From contig JBBDHG010000030.1 of assembly GCA_037951165.1 (NCBI GenBank), positions 1,309,001-1,373,000 of the forward strand: 64,000 nucleotides of DNA, in the 5' to 3' direction. Each line of letters opens with the position of its first letter. Position 1 is the first letter of the stretch. Below are positions 24,201-39,200 of the stretch, piece by piece. The notes beneath the pieces were generated by a model. That model made no database searches. It saw only the letters and a program-made list of their open reading frames with translations, and was not told where the DNA came from. This DNA is from Lophius americanus. Its lineage: Eukaryota > Chordata > Actinopteri > Lophiiformes > Lophiidae. The translations under genes were made by a program, and so were the position numbers.

Positions 24201-27200
24201 GACATTGATTAGCAAAATGTTCCAGAAAGTCATTTAAAGCTTCTTGATTCTGGAGGTTTTAAAGCCTTTGGTCACAGAGGGGAACGCTCAGTAAATGGAA
24301 GGAGTCATAAATATTCATTTGTAATTAAGGAGCTTTACATTAACACTAGGCTGTGCATGTTGTGTCAGCTAAATCTGGTGTTTTTATTGTTTGTAATAAA
24401 GCGCCAGTGGTGGAAAAAGTACAAAAAATCTTTGACTCGATTAAAAGTAAAAAATACAGTGCTGTGCGAGAAAAAGTAACACTACGCAAGTGAACAACCG
24501 TACTTTCAAAAGAAAAAATACTTTTGCTAAAAAGTTTAATTCATACATATAAGATGTCGAGATAGCATCGATAGATAAATAGATAGATCTATCCATCTAT
24601 ATCTATATCTATATCAATATAAATATATCTTTTTTTATATCAATATATCTATCTATGTATCTATATAGGAGATGAGGAGGTGATGGGCAGGTATGGTGTT
24701 AAGGATAGGGAAGTGTCCCCTCCCCCTTCCCTCTCCAAAATTTTCATTCTTTATTGAGTGAACTTACCTTCCATGACTGTGGATTTGTGATTTATTCATG
24801 ACCAATCACCCTGCTGTTCTTCACTGGACTCTATCTGACTCTCTGCTCTCTTCTCCCTGCAGCAGCTACATCCTTATCCAGTCCGGCCTCCAGTAATGCC
24901 AGTAGTGTGACTCGCCTTTATACTCACAAAAATCACATTTTCCCTACTAAACATGGAATAATCTACTCTGTCCTGATGCATCCAAAGAGTTTCCCCAGTT
25001 CTTTATCAACAACAGGACAAATAAAACCACATATATCCTCTACATTCTTCTCTGAGACGTTGTAGATGATTGAAATGATGAACCTAAAAATAAAGACACA
25101 CCTGACACAGGGTCCACCTCTATCTGCACACACAGCCTTCAGATATGTATAAGACCAGCTGGTTTCAGAGAAAAAGCCTAATCCTTGCTTTGATGAGACC
25201 GCAGTGATGGAGAAGGACACTGCCGACGGCTTTGTGAGAGCCGTCCATGTCATATCCTCCACGGATTGTGTGCGCCACAAAAACACTGTATTTCACAGCG
25301 AATTAGCTCGACCAGCTGGTACAGGGAGATACTGATTTCCCTTCAAAGTTGAGAGGAGGGCGATATGTGAGGAGAGCAGTAGAAACCTTATCAGGTCCAT
25401 CCTCAACCTTTTCTTCCTCTCATGGTATTTATTGTTTCCTAGCATGCTTGGTAAATCCACAGGCCATTTATAACCTCTGGCTTTTTGTCTCTGCTGGTCT
25501 GAGAAGGGTCTCATCCTCTTAACAAGACGAGGGCTTTAAGGCTAAGAACATTACCAAGACTAAAGCTTATACAAACAGACAGACACAATTACAGTGTCAG
25601 GATTTAATGCATGCTGGGTTAGCACAAAACCAAATGAGCAAAGAATCATTTCTTTCAATAATATCCATTAATAAAAGGTCACCCTGACCAGTGATTTAGC
25701 ATTTTATACACATTGGAGGCATCTGTTTAGAGGGTATTCTTCAATTTTACATTCCAAGGACACAAATACATTGAAAGAAAAGAGCAGGACTCATTTTTAA
25801 TAATGCAAACCATTCACGTCTGAACCAAAGCCAACATTGATCTTTAGAGGAAGAAGAATTATCCAATCCCCTGTGTGATATGTTATTGATGTCAAGACAG
25901 TTACTGATTATTGGAATATTTTCCCGTTGATAGTTCTCAATTCACAAGCTGTTGATCCCAACCTCAAACACACCGACGATATCACAGACTAAATTAGCTA
26001 ATTATTATATTGTTAAGAAATTTCAGATGGGAACGGATGGCTAGCTAAAAGTTGGGCTGCTAGAAATGCTAAGCTAAAATGATCCGAGTTAGTGATAAAA
26101 TCTCTTAATTATCGCTAAAAACATCTTATCAAGCTATCTGAATAATGACTTGTCAGATCCTGCTACTTTTAGGAGCGTCTCACACCAAGTGACATTAGCT
26201 CGTATTTTGGGAACATATAAACATATAGTTTCTAGAGACTCTATATGTTTATATGAGCAGTGAGGTGTAACCGCTGGCCTTATGAAGGTGCACTGTGTGT
26301 GGTGGAGAGCTTTTAATCATCAGACAGACTGTGCTGGTATTACCTTGCCGTTACAGGGTTGCTGGGAGAGTTCTGACGAGCACCAGAGGTGGGCCGCAAG
26401 CTTGCAGGCTTTACATCGCAACCCCTGCTTGGAGTTTCCTGCACAGAAATCAAACAATTAACTCCAGCCGTCTTGGTACACCGACGCAGCTTTTAATATT
26501 TCAGACATAATCATCTCAGCATGGCTGAATCCTCTCCATGAAACAACTATCTTTCAAGGAAATAGCACACTAACTTACCTTGGATCATATGTTTGCATCG
26601 CTGGCAGCTGGCCGATCTACGGAAGACATGCTCCTGGAAACAGTGAGTCTTGACTGGTAGCACCAACTCGGCCTGAGACTTTGGCTGGAAGGTTAGGGAC
26701 AGCGAGGGACTGACAGAAGGAGAGTGTGACGACAATGATGGACTGGGACTGGCATCAGGGGAATGGGGCGGAGAGCGCTCATAGGCCGGGGGGGATTCAG
26801 AGAAGGGAGGAGATGGTGGGCGTGGAGGTGTGGTGATGAGCGCTGATGAAGGGCGGGATTCACCGTTATTGCGCTGGAAAAAGTTGTCCACACTCTTGCT
26901 GCGCATGACTGATTTGAAGGACAGGGAGCGCTTCAGCCGTTGCAACTACAGGACAAAACACAGAAGGCATGGAGGTAACTTTGAGGAATAAAACATGATT
27001 CCAAGAAAAGTGTACATCAAATTTGTATCAACAACTAAAAATAAAAATAAAGGATTAAGAAAGGATTTGCTACTTAAATTATTTTGTTTGTTTTGTATGT
27101 TGTCTCAGTGTGCAAAACAGAAGTGAGAGTACAGTTACCCTTCGTGAGATAATGTTCCTGTAAAGTACAAGTACCAAATTGAAAATGTCCAAGAACTGGG

Positions 27201-30200
27201 CTGTTTTCCAAATTACAAAGATAAAACCTAAATTTCTCGACTGGCTATTTTCATGCAAACCTAACGTAAATTAATACCAAATCGATGTGATGTGAAATTC
27301 ACAGACTTTAGGAAGTTTCAACGTCTCTTACAGACATTCAAAGCATTTGTAAAGGGAGTGAATGACAGTTATATAAAACACAAGCAGAGGAATATAAAAG
27401 TGGATAAAATGACAACATTAAGTCTTTCTTTGTCGTGAAGATTCTTCACGTTTGTCTCTTTCGATTCCTTAAATGGTCAATAATCAATGCGGTTGCTACT
27501 TTATGGTCACTGTTAAACTTATAATCATGTTTCAAGATGAAAGGAGGTGTAACAAACATGAAGAGATCTGGTTTGAGGATTGAGGATGATTGTAATAAGA
27601 CAAGATTTTGATATCGGGAAAACCAAATGATACAAAATGATTATGTTTTATGATTGTTTTGCATGGAAATGTCAAAGACACGCCCATACATGGTTAAAAT
27701 TTGCAATCGAAGCATTCTGTCTAGGACAGATAATGAGGAAAAGATGCAAGAGGAGAAACTTGCTTGCTATAAAATGGATAAAATGTATATAATGTATATA
27801 AAGTATTAATGCAACATTTTATTTTTGTCAAATCACATCTTAAAACAAACATCCAGACATTTCCTTAAACTGCCTATCCTTTAGATGAACTGTCAGGGGC
27901 TAAAGCCTTTGTCAGCTCACACAGAGAGAGCAGGGTGTCACACACAAAAGAGAATCTGTATGCATGACCCACCATGGTTTAGCACGAGTGTGAACAGGGC
28001 AACAATTAAACGTTGAAGGTGTTAAATACAGCTTGACCGATGATTTCACTTTTTATTAAAAAAAATGTCTTAAATCTCGGTGCGGATTCAGAGTGAAAAA
28101 TTTAAAAGCAGTTGTGGGATCACGTGATCAGAGCTCATTCACATGACAGAAAAAATGAAGGCCCTGTCAAGTATGTTGATGAGAAAAACAAAAAAAATTG
28201 CCTAAAGGCGCTTGAGCCATGGAACCAGATCCCCTCATACACCAACTTCAGTGTGAAGATGGAGTTGGATCTTTATGAACAGGAAAACATCTAGACATCG
28301 TCTGCTATCCTGACCACATCTGCGTGGACCCTTTATGTTGACTTAAAGCTAAATGACTTTGCATTTAGTATTTTCTGTTAGCACTTAGTTTAAATATCTT
28401 GAATGCTTTCATTTAAGACCACAGGTTTAAGATCTTTGATTTAATTTCTAAGAATTAAAAAGCAAAGTTAAGTTTGCGTCATAGTTTTCCCTCTATTTTC
28501 ATTGATAAGAAAACCGATCCAATCCTTGACTTTTAACTGTGATCTTTTCCTGAACAGGAGTTTTATGATACCTTACACACCGAGGTGGGAGGTGACAGTG
28601 TGGCTAGTTGAATGATGAGTCTCATCCTCTAACTAGTATGACCATCCTTTTCTTGTCAGACTAGTTTTTCTTCTTCCATATTAAGCTTTTCTCCCTTTTC
28701 CTCAGATCACAAATTTGCAATCCCTTGAGACTCCACAAGTCAATACCCTTTAAAATGCACCTTTGATTGGTTTTATTGAGCGGCCTGCACCTTCGCATTC
28801 AATGCGGTTGGTCAGGCATGGCAAACACTGTGTTTATCTAGAATGCCGCTCGATTTCCTACATGCTCGCCATCCAATCACTTCGGCTACAATAATAGGGA
28901 TAATATAATTCAGATTCATTCATCAATAGACGGGCCGGGGGAATGAGGTTGTTAGGGACCTAATAGATCTCTGGGTATAAAGAGTTCCCCCTAAATTTAC
29001 ACTGGGCTCATTAGCTTTCCGTTAGTGGGATAGGGATAGCATGGATCTTCATAACCAGAGCTCTAAAAAAATGTGTAAAGAATTTTATTCAAGAGGAGTG
29101 GGTGCACAGTGAACAGTCAGCACATGGACCCAGGAAGCAGGAAGGTCTGGGCAGGGGGTTATGAGCCACCTTTGTCCTTGAATCTTTCCAAGTCCTCCCA
29201 GTGTGGTGAGGGTGTACCACTATGAAGAAAATGTGCCCAGTGGGGCCTGAACAACACCAGGCAGAGTTCATGCAAAGAAATACCCGGACAGACTCTGCTG
29301 AACCCACAAGTTTACCTCTCAACAGTTTCACGAGTCGCATTTTCATCTTTCCATTCTTTGACATCAAGGTTTCAGTTTCCATTGCTTTGTATTTTGCCAA
29401 ATAATACATTTTGATTTTTCAAAATTTTGGGTTGACAGACTTGCCAAGTGTGCTAGGGTGGTAGGACGAGATGAGGAAACCTCTGTTGGCTGCCTTGTGA
29501 AATGGGCAGCAAGTCCGGCGCCGCCGTAAAAAATTGTGTCCGGAGAGGAAAGACACCAATATCCCTAAACCATCCCTTTACAACTGAAGGGTGGTGAAGG
29601 TGCACCACAGCGGTGGACACCTGCCACATGTGGGACGGCCATTGTCAGGGAGAGGACTTTTACGGAGATCCTATTTCACCATGCAGTCATACACCACCTG
29701 CTGTGTTGAAAACAGTTACCCAGCAACAACCTACCCAATATCCTTTACTTTTTCTTCTTTTGTTTGGAGACGCATGGTTTCCTCTTCATCTTCCTCTTTC
29801 TGCCACTTCAGCCTAAAAACATGAAAAGCCCTCTATAGAGCCAGGGTTCTCATTGTTTTTCATTCTAGGCTACTGTACAAACATGGCAGCCTCCTTGGAA
29901 GAGGCTAGTTGTGGAGATATAAAGGACTCGTTCAAAGAAAAAAAATATATAATATAATATATATATATATTAGCGTATATATACGCTACTGCTCCTTTAA
30001 GAGTGAGAGTAGCCTCTTTGTCATGTCTATAATGTCTATAGCACCTTTGAAATAACCCATCTCGCACCTTTGCAGAAAATTCAAACAATAACAATGAGCA
30101 GGTTCCTCCTTTTCTTCTTTTCAGATAGAGATTCACACACCAATTAGTTTGAGTGATGAAGTGTCCTCGCTGTTGACTCATTAACGGGTCCTCTAGCAAA

Positions 30201-33200
30201 CATTTCCTACAGGGAGCTGAGTCCATGCTTTCCTTAATGGCTCTACTGCCAGACCCTTTAGTAATGGATGTTCCATTCAATTAGGATTTCAACTTGTATG
30301 ACGTAACTTTAATCTCTGTGCTGAAGCCCAGTGTTTGCTCCATGTCCGGGACAAAATGAGCAATTTCTTTGAGGTACAAACAAGGTAACAACCAACTGAG
30401 AATCAATAGCTTTATACATCTCCCTGAACTTTTGCAAAAACTAAACTTTCTGAAAAGTCTGAAGTTGAAGTCATTTTTTGCCGTTTTGACCCTAGAGCTT
30501 CATTACGTCAGGCTTTATTCATATGCTCTACGAGGATATGAATGTATTTTAGCTACCATAAAATATTATATATATTTAAATAATTTTCATAAGTTTTTTA
30601 AACTGTCAGTCCTGATTAGTACTATCAATTATACATTTATTTTAAGGATTTTAAACCTCTAAATGCAACTTTTCCCATACTTAATAAATGAAAGAAAAAA
30701 AAAAAACAACAAAAAAAGTTATTTTCCATTTACTAGAGGCTAAGTTAATTATTTTGTTTTTATTCTTAAGACAGTGTTGGATTTGCTTCTGATAAGTAAA
30801 AACACTGATGTCTGATGGGTATTAGATTTGAAATCTGTTTAGGAGCTTTAGAGGACACAAATGTTCCCGTTCTGAAACCGCCACAAAATATTTTAACTAT
30901 TATTTTAAACTTTTACTGAATTAATTAATTTAAGCCAACATCAGTCCTGATAATTACTATTAAATATTAATTTACGTTTAGGATTTTAACCCTTAAAATA
31001 CCAATTTGATTACATGATGTCCCCAATGACGACACTACAAAAATATTTTCCATATATAAATTCTGATTACGATTTTTTATAAAATAACACAATATAGAAA
31101 GAGTTGAGGATTATTAATAACACTGATATAGAGTTATTTTCACATTTAGTTCAGTACCAGATAAAAAAAACAACCATCCTCACTTTAGAAGACTTGAACG
31201 TCCCCATCCTGAAACTGACTAAAATAAATATATATCAATATAATTTTACACTTACTGACACAGCCACAAATGGGTCACAAGCAAGTGTATTAGTGTGCGT
31301 TCCAAGCCAAGATAAATGGGAAAGGTTGTGTCAGGATGGGCATTCGATATAAAACCTAATCCAAGTCACTATGTGGAGCACAAAACTGATTTCCAAAGCG
31401 GATCGGTCAGATCCGGGTTAACAACGACCGCCACAGGCTTTGTTAACAAGCAGGTACCAGCGGAAACTATGTTACTGTTGGTCGAAGAAAAAGAAAATTG
31501 AGCACAAGTGTTGGAGTTTGAAAAGGAACTTTAAATGTTGGCAAAATGGCATGTAAAGGTAGAGATCGAGCTGATTTGATGGAGAGAAGGACAGTAGATG
31601 TATTGTGTGTCCAAGAGACCAGATGGAAAGGCAGCAAGGCTACAAACATCAGAGGAGAGTACAAACGGTTTAATCATGGTTTGGATGGGAGGAGAAATGG
31701 GGTTCGGTGATTCTGAAGGAGGGGTACGTGATGAGTGTTCTTGAGGTGAAGAGCGTGTCAGACAGAGTGATGAGTATGAAGATAGAAACTGGAGGTGTGA
31801 TTATGGTTGTTAGTGGTTATACCCCACACGTTGGTTCTGAGTTGGAGTAGAAAGAGACTTTCTGGAGTGAGTAGAATGAAGTGATGGAGAGTATTCTCAG
31901 GAGTGAGAGGGGGGTGGTGTGAGTGGACTTCAATAGGCATGTTGGTGAAGGAACAGAGGAAAGGACAGGAATGACGAAGGACAGATGGTGGTAGATTTTT
32001 TGAAAAGAATGGAGATGGCTGTGGGGAACACATATTCAAAAAGAGGGAGGTGCACCGTGAACATAAGAGTAGGAGGTAGGACCACATAGGTGGCCTACAG
32101 TATATGCAAAATATGTCATCTTAAAGAGATAGGAGACTACAATTTGGTGACAGGGTAGAACGTAGCTGGGCAGCATAGAGTAGTACTGTGTAGTATGACT
32201 TTGGAGTTACAAAAGAGTTAGGAAGCAAAGGTAGAGCAGACTGTCTAATGTTAGAAGCTGAGGAAGGAAGGCTGAGATGTGAACTTCAGGGAGGAGTTGA
32301 CATTGGCTCTGGGTGGTAATGAAGAACTACTGGATTACTGGGCAACAATTGAAAATATGATAGGGGAGATAGTAAGGTACGTGGTGTGTCATCTGTACAG
32401 GGGAAAGAAGTTAAGGAGACTGTATGATGGAATAAAAAGGTTCAGAAGAGTACACGCAGGAAAAGGTTGGATACTAAGGAAGTATAAAAGGATTTATACA
32501 GATTGGCAAGGCAAAGGGATCGAGATGGGAAGGATGTGCAGCGGTTAGGTGAGGCGAGCGTGAGGGCAAGATGGAACGAATACTTGAATGAAGAAAATTA
32601 AAGCGAAAAGGGTAAAGAATGTAACCCTTCTCTCTAGTACCAGTAAGGAAAAAGTGAGAGCAGCTTTGAAGAGAATGAAGAATGGAAAGATGGTTGACAT
32701 ACCAATGGAGGTATGGAGGTGTCTCGGAGAGAGGGCAGTGGAGTATTGAGCCAGATTGTTGAACATTATCTTGGGGAGAGGATGTCTGAGGAAGGGAGGA
32801 TAAGTTTACTAGTGTCAAGAACCCTCTCAAGAACAAGGGCGATGTTCAGAGCTGTAGCAGATAAGGGGGTATAAAGCTGATGAGCCACACAATGAAGATC
32901 TGGGAAGGAGTAGTTAATAAGAGTGGTTACCATTTCTGAGAGGCAGTATGGTTTCATGCCAAGAAAGAGCACTCCAATGAGATGTTTGCTCTGAGAGTGC
33001 TGACTGAGAAGTACTGAGAAGGCCAGAAGAAGTTGCATCATGTCTTTGTGGATTAAGAGAAAGCATATAAAAGGGTGCCAAAGGAAGAATTGTAGGATTA
33101 AACAATTAATTCTGGAGCGACAAAGAAGTATGGTAGAATGGTACAGAATATGTATAAGAGCAGTATGACAATAGTAAGGTGGGCAGTAGGAGTGACGGAT

Positions 33201-36200
33201 GGCTACAAGGTGGAGATGGGACTACCCCAAAGATCGGATCTGAGCCCTTTGTCTGCTATGGTGATGGTCAGTTTGACAGTTGAGGTCACGCAGTAGTGTC
33301 CGGGGGCTACGATGTTTGCGGATGACATTGTGATCTGTAGTGACAGCAGAGAGCAGGTGGATGAAAACCTGGAGAAGTGGAGGTATGCACTGGAAATAAA
33401 AGGAATGAAGACCAGTTGCAGCAAGACAGAAAAAGTGTGTGTGAATGAAAGGAGAGCCGGTGGAGCAGCAAGAATTTAAGGAGTAGAGGTGAAAAAGGTG
33501 CAGGAGTTTGAGTACTTTGGTTCAACTGTTAAGAGCAACAGGGAGTTTAGAAGAGAGGTGAAGAAGCCAGTGCAGGAAGGGTGGAGAAGAATCATGAGTT
33601 ATCTGTGACAGAAGAACAGCAGCGAGAGGGAATTCTCTGCTGTATGGTTTAGATATGGTGGCACAGACCTAAAGGCAGGAGGCAGAGCTGGAGGTGGTAG
33701 AGTTGAAGATGTAAACATCCTCCTAGGTGTGACGATGATGGAGAAGATTAGAAAAGAGCATGTCAATGGGACGGGCCAGGCTAGAGTTCTTGGAAACAAA
33801 GTAAGAGAGGACAGACTGAGATGGTTTGGACACGTCAAAAGGAGGGATAATGGATCTATTGGTAGATGGATGCTGGAAATGGATCTGCGAGGCAGGAGGA
33901 AAAGGGGAAAACCATAGAGGAGGTTTCAGGAGAACATAATCACTTTAAAATGAGATAATTGCAATTATTTATTTTTTCAGCATTACATTTTAGGATTTAG
34001 AACAGCATGTAATACCAAACAACCGAATATTACAACTTCAGATATAAAAATATCAAAACAGCAGTCTTGAAGCTAAGATTCTAAAATGAAAGCATAACAA
34101 CATGAAATGCATAATTTCTTTCCATCTTACGATAGTGTGATCAGACATTTCAGTTTTAATCAGTTTCAATGGGGACATCTTTTGCCCATAACATGCTATG
34201 AGCTAACTTTGTTGTTAAATCGGTGAATTATTGACATACTTTAGAATCAGATGTTGAAATAACTAATACATTTACCCCAAAACATGCATCCTCAGAATTG
34301 ATGTCAACTTTACATTATTAAAAAAAACACCAAAGTTGAGATGGTAATAATGTACCTTGTGAGAAACAAGGGTTGATAAACAAACACAGCAAAGTGGACC
34401 TTCCTGGTACCCTGAGCCAGCGTTCCAACAGATATTCAGTTGACTTCAATGAAAATCTGTCATCCATGGTTCTCCTTTGATTGAGACAATAAATATGAAT
34501 GAAACTTGAGTGGGTCGTTTTATATAGTTCATCAGTGGATCTGTGATTCAGCAGCTTCTCTAGCTAAACTATTCCAGCTTCAAGACAGCCAGACAAAACG
34601 GTCCAAGTGTTTTACGACTATTTTATGACAGTACTTAATATATCCAGAAGATTGATTAAAGTGCTATTGCAGCTGGTTATCAGAAATCCCCAGCGCCCGG
34701 AGCTAATTGTACAGCTATGGGGTAGCCGTTAAGACGAGAGGTGGTGAGTCCATCCTAATGAACATAAATAATTATTATTATGGATTTATTAATCAAAACT
34801 TTAAAAATAATCAGTGAGAATCAATATGGGGGGCATGATTTGGAGCACTGTTTTGTCACTGCAGGGGCATAAAAATACTTAATTTGACTAAGGTGGCACA
34901 AGATGGGCTCTGATTCTGCAGGGGTTACGGCTGTCATCACAAAATTTTAGCCGATGGTTAATCAGGTTTTTTGTAAAATCACTAAATATGAGAAGTTGTA
35001 GTGAATATTATAATGACATATTGGCATGGCATATGAATATTTATTTGGTTTACATGAAAAAAAATAGTACAAGACTGTAATTTTACTTAATATTTTTTTT
35101 CAGACAAAAACACGATTACGGCCCCAAGTATCTCACCATTGTGGCCATCCTCTAAATGGAAGAAGTGAAACCCAGGGCTCTAACTTCCTTCCATGCGACA
35201 ACACCTAGCCACTGGTTCAAAAACGGGGAAGACACATTGGTCAAAATCAAAACTTGAAAAGTTGAGGCCTTCAGAAATCACATCAACCATGTGAACGACA
35301 TCATTAATTTCAAAAGGGAGGTTATCAGCGTGTGTTTGTGACGGTGATGTACATGTTGAGGGGGGCGCTAAACTCAACGTTGAAGTTTACCACAAACCTA
35401 CACACACAGACCAATACCTGTTGTTTGACTCCCACCACACGCTGGGAGTTATCAAAACCTTATACTGCCGGGCTGATAACATCCGAACAATGGAAGAGGG
35501 AAAAGCGAAGTAACATATGCATATCAAACAGGTACTGACAACATGCGGCTACCCCAGCTGGGCTTTCAATGAGTCTGCTAAGAAACCACAGAAGAACAGC
35601 TTCAACGGGGAAGAGAGGGACAGGTGCCAAAGCACTGTCATTCCTTCTGGGCTGGAGATTCAGAAAAGCTACTTCAGGTTTTTCTCCAAACATAAGATCC
35701 CAGTTCAATTCTTACACACTGTAACACCCTCAGACAAAAACTGGTTCTCCCGAAAGATAAGACACCCAGACACAAACCGAGCAATGTGGTTTATGCAGTT
35801 CAATGCAGTTCAATGCAGCAAGGAGTCACAGATCTGTATATGGTGGAGACCAAACAACCACTTCAAAGGTGCAAGGCCCAGCAGAGGAGAGCCAGCTCAT
35901 CAGGACAGTCTCAGCAGTTCATTTGCATATCAAGGACAAGGGACACTTTTTTGAAGAAAATAATGTTGACATTTTGGACAGAGAGGATAGATGATTTGAG
36001 AGAGGAGTTAAGGAACCCATCTATGTCAATTGGAGCGGCCCTCTTTAAAAGTGGTTGGGGGTCTACGCCATCACAGATCACCTACATACAATGCAGTTTT
36101 AACATCTCTCCCAAGGCGGTTTCTCCATCGTCCACATCTCACACTATGCTAATGACTCACATGAGACTGCAGCAGACAATCAAGACCACTCTTTCCCAAG

Positions 36201-39200
36201 GACTCCTGACCACTCGGACCCTCCCTCATTAGTTTTGCAAAACCAACTGCAAACGACTCTCTATGTACCAAACATCTGCTGCTGGAGGTATAAAATCCCT
36301 GACTCCCCAGCCGCCAGTTAGAACTGAAGAAGCCTTTTGGATGAGCTGTGAAACATATCCAGTTGCTTTGCATCCAACCCAACTGGATTACTTGCGTATT
36401 CACTAACTAAAGTTCTCCAAGGATGAGTGGATATTGAGTAGCTCTGCTGACTACCAAAAAAAAGCATGAAAATGTAAAACAATTAATGATTATAATGTAA
36501 ATGGATTAAAACATTAAATAATTCAACATTATGTATAGAATAGTCCAATGGAATTATTTATTTTTTCCTTTGGTATTGCTAATATTCTAGGTTGTTCTTT
36601 GGATGGATATGTATTGGATGTTAAGATGTAAACAAGCAACATTTTACAAAATTAATATTCATCTGTTAATCCTTCATATTCGTATTAAAGTTTTTAAACT
36701 TACAGTGCTGACGAAATTATGTCACATTATTGTAGCGAAAGTGACTTTTTGCCATCTATCCGTCCAACTATGTTAAACTCTTTCAAAGTTGCAATGAGGA
36801 AATGACTCTCCGATGTAGACAAGTACTGTTTAGAGGTTGCCATATCTAAAATGTGGTGCGGCGCTGTGCGGTTGCTGAAAAAGCTCCGCCAGAGCATTAC
36901 GTCACAACCTTGGGCATGCGCAGACAAAACTCAAACAGAGAGCTTTCCGAAACAGTGTTTACATGTAGCGACATACTATCGGAAAGGCTTTCAGAAAGGA
37001 CTTTGAATACTTCCTTGCAAAGGAATGAAATCTCAATAAGAAAGGGCCTTCTTTTGAAAAAATGCAACATTTTCTTTCTGATTAGCGCCCTTTCCGAATC
37101 TATTCGGAATTAAGCTGTCCATGTAAACCCACCTATATATTACATGAACGGTGCAGTAATGAAGCGACATTCTTGTTGTAATAGAATGGTCAATAATACC
37201 CAAGTCAGTGAAACAGAACCGTAAACGTTGCCTCATATTCAACAATAATTAGTGTTAAATGTAGACAACTATGTAACATAAATATCTAGATATACTTAAT
37301 TAAAGACACTGTATGAAGAAGGACTAACAGTTGATTTATGTGCCAAAGTGTTTCTACCTCTTGTTTAATGTTCAGGAACAAGGTCTGTTCTATCTTAGTC
37401 CTCTAACAGGCTCTGTAATCGTGCAAACTGTCATACATAATCAAGTTCTGAACGCATGAACCAGTATGGCTTTACAGCCAATCTAATTTACGTTTACTCC
37501 TCATATTCATCAGCTGATAAAAAGGCTGAAACTGAAACTGGGTTTCTATTTCAGGATTAAGTCCTACCTTTCTTTCAAATCCAATAACAGACTGATTGCT
37601 GCTACTTTTATGTCGGTCTTGGACTATTATGATGTTTTGTACATGCATGCCTCGTCTCAGAGCTTACATGCTCTGGATTGTGTCTATCATGGGGCTCTGA
37701 GGTTCATCACTAACTTCAAATCTCTCACCCGTCACTGTTTGTTGTATGAGGGTTGGATGGTCTTCTGAAACACTGGCGTATTCTGGTTTACAAGGCTATT
37801 CTTCGTCTTCTTCCTTCCTACCTAATGACCTTCATCAGTCAGAGGAGCTCGGCAACCTATCGTCTTCGTTCTCAGGATGTTTTGTCTCTGTCTGTCCCAA
37901 GGGTCAGAACTGGACTGGTAAAAAAGGCAATTAGGTTTGCTTCTCCCTTTGCCTGGAATGATTTACAAAAAGACTTGAAACTTCATGACTTGGTCTCTTT
38001 GGATGCCTTTAAGAGAATGTTGGAGGACTTGGAGGCAGACACATCTGTTTGTAGATGTTTTTTCTGATCAATGGGAGTTTTTATGATTGTGATCAAATTC
38101 TTTTGGAAAATTTGCTTAATTGATTATTTTTATGTATGGCTGCTGATTGTCTGTAACTTTAACAGTTCTGTCTGTCTGTTTGTAACTTTAACTGCCCGTC
38201 TTGGCCAGGACACTCTTGGAAAATAGATCTTTAATCTCAATGAGGTTTTCCTGGTTAAATAAAGGTTACATTTAAATAAAAAAATAAATAAAATAAATAA
38301 TTTGACAGATGTTCTTTACACATTCCGTAAAAGTACTAAACAGTAAAAATATAATTGAAGCTCCTTAATGTGAGCTGCTGCAGGCCAGCATGTTCCATTA
38401 CCATCTCCACTCCTCTATGGTTACTTTATGTGTGGTTTTTCTCTTTACAACCTGGATATATTGAAGTGGCTCCAAAAGAACAGTTCTAATGAATGTAAAT
38501 CTCTCCAGGGTCCACTTGACTAAGGGTCTCATCAACGGCCGCCGTCTTTGAGAGCCCAACAATACACCCGGTCCTTTCTATCACACCTCTGCAGCGGGGG
38601 CTAAGCAGATGCTCTACGGCGGCTAAAAATGAGGGCGGAGAAATTGGAGAAGGAATCCATAAATAGGTTGTGAAGAATGCATGGATAAATAAATGATTAA
38701 GTAGTGAGTGTGTGAAAAAAGGGGTGGGGGTGGGGAAGCTGTGAAATCTGAAACTTCATCTTGTTGTCTGCAGGAAAGAGGATCTAGAGCTGGTCTCCAT
38801 GTCTTTCTATCTTTTAATTTTAGGTGCTCAATCATAATCCCACCATGACTGTTTCTATAAAGGCATAGGCAGGTCCACTTTGTAAACCATAAGAACCGAC
38901 ACCCATTTCCTCCTTAAAGGATTATAATGGGGGGAGTACCATTTTCAGAATGTTAACCCATTTTGTTAACATAATGCCTCTATTTTCTTGCATTTTTGTC
39001 ATAAAAAACAGTTATATTCTATATACTAAATGCTAAGTGGAATATTTTCTGTAATTAACACAGTTTGGGATATATTAAGGATAAGAAAGGGGGACATTTT
39101 TGTCCTTATCATTCTTTGAGGTTACATTTTGTAAGAACTGAGGTTGATTTTCCCTCACAAAATGAACAACGTTGCCAAAATTGAGGGCCATAAATTTTCA

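Noticed and set aside
26693..26893. 66-codon minus frame over stac2 exon 2
   Set aside because: Alternative frame of the Pro/Ser-rich coding exon; no independent signal.
27115..27195. Possible third copy of the GTGGTGGAAAAAGTA MITE
   Set aside because: Only AAGTACAAGTACC-like words agree; too short and weak to support.
29089..29409. 106-codon minus frame ending near a C-rich stretch
   Set aside because: Looks at first like a processed pseudogene, but I could not match it to any protein and there is no poly-A tail.
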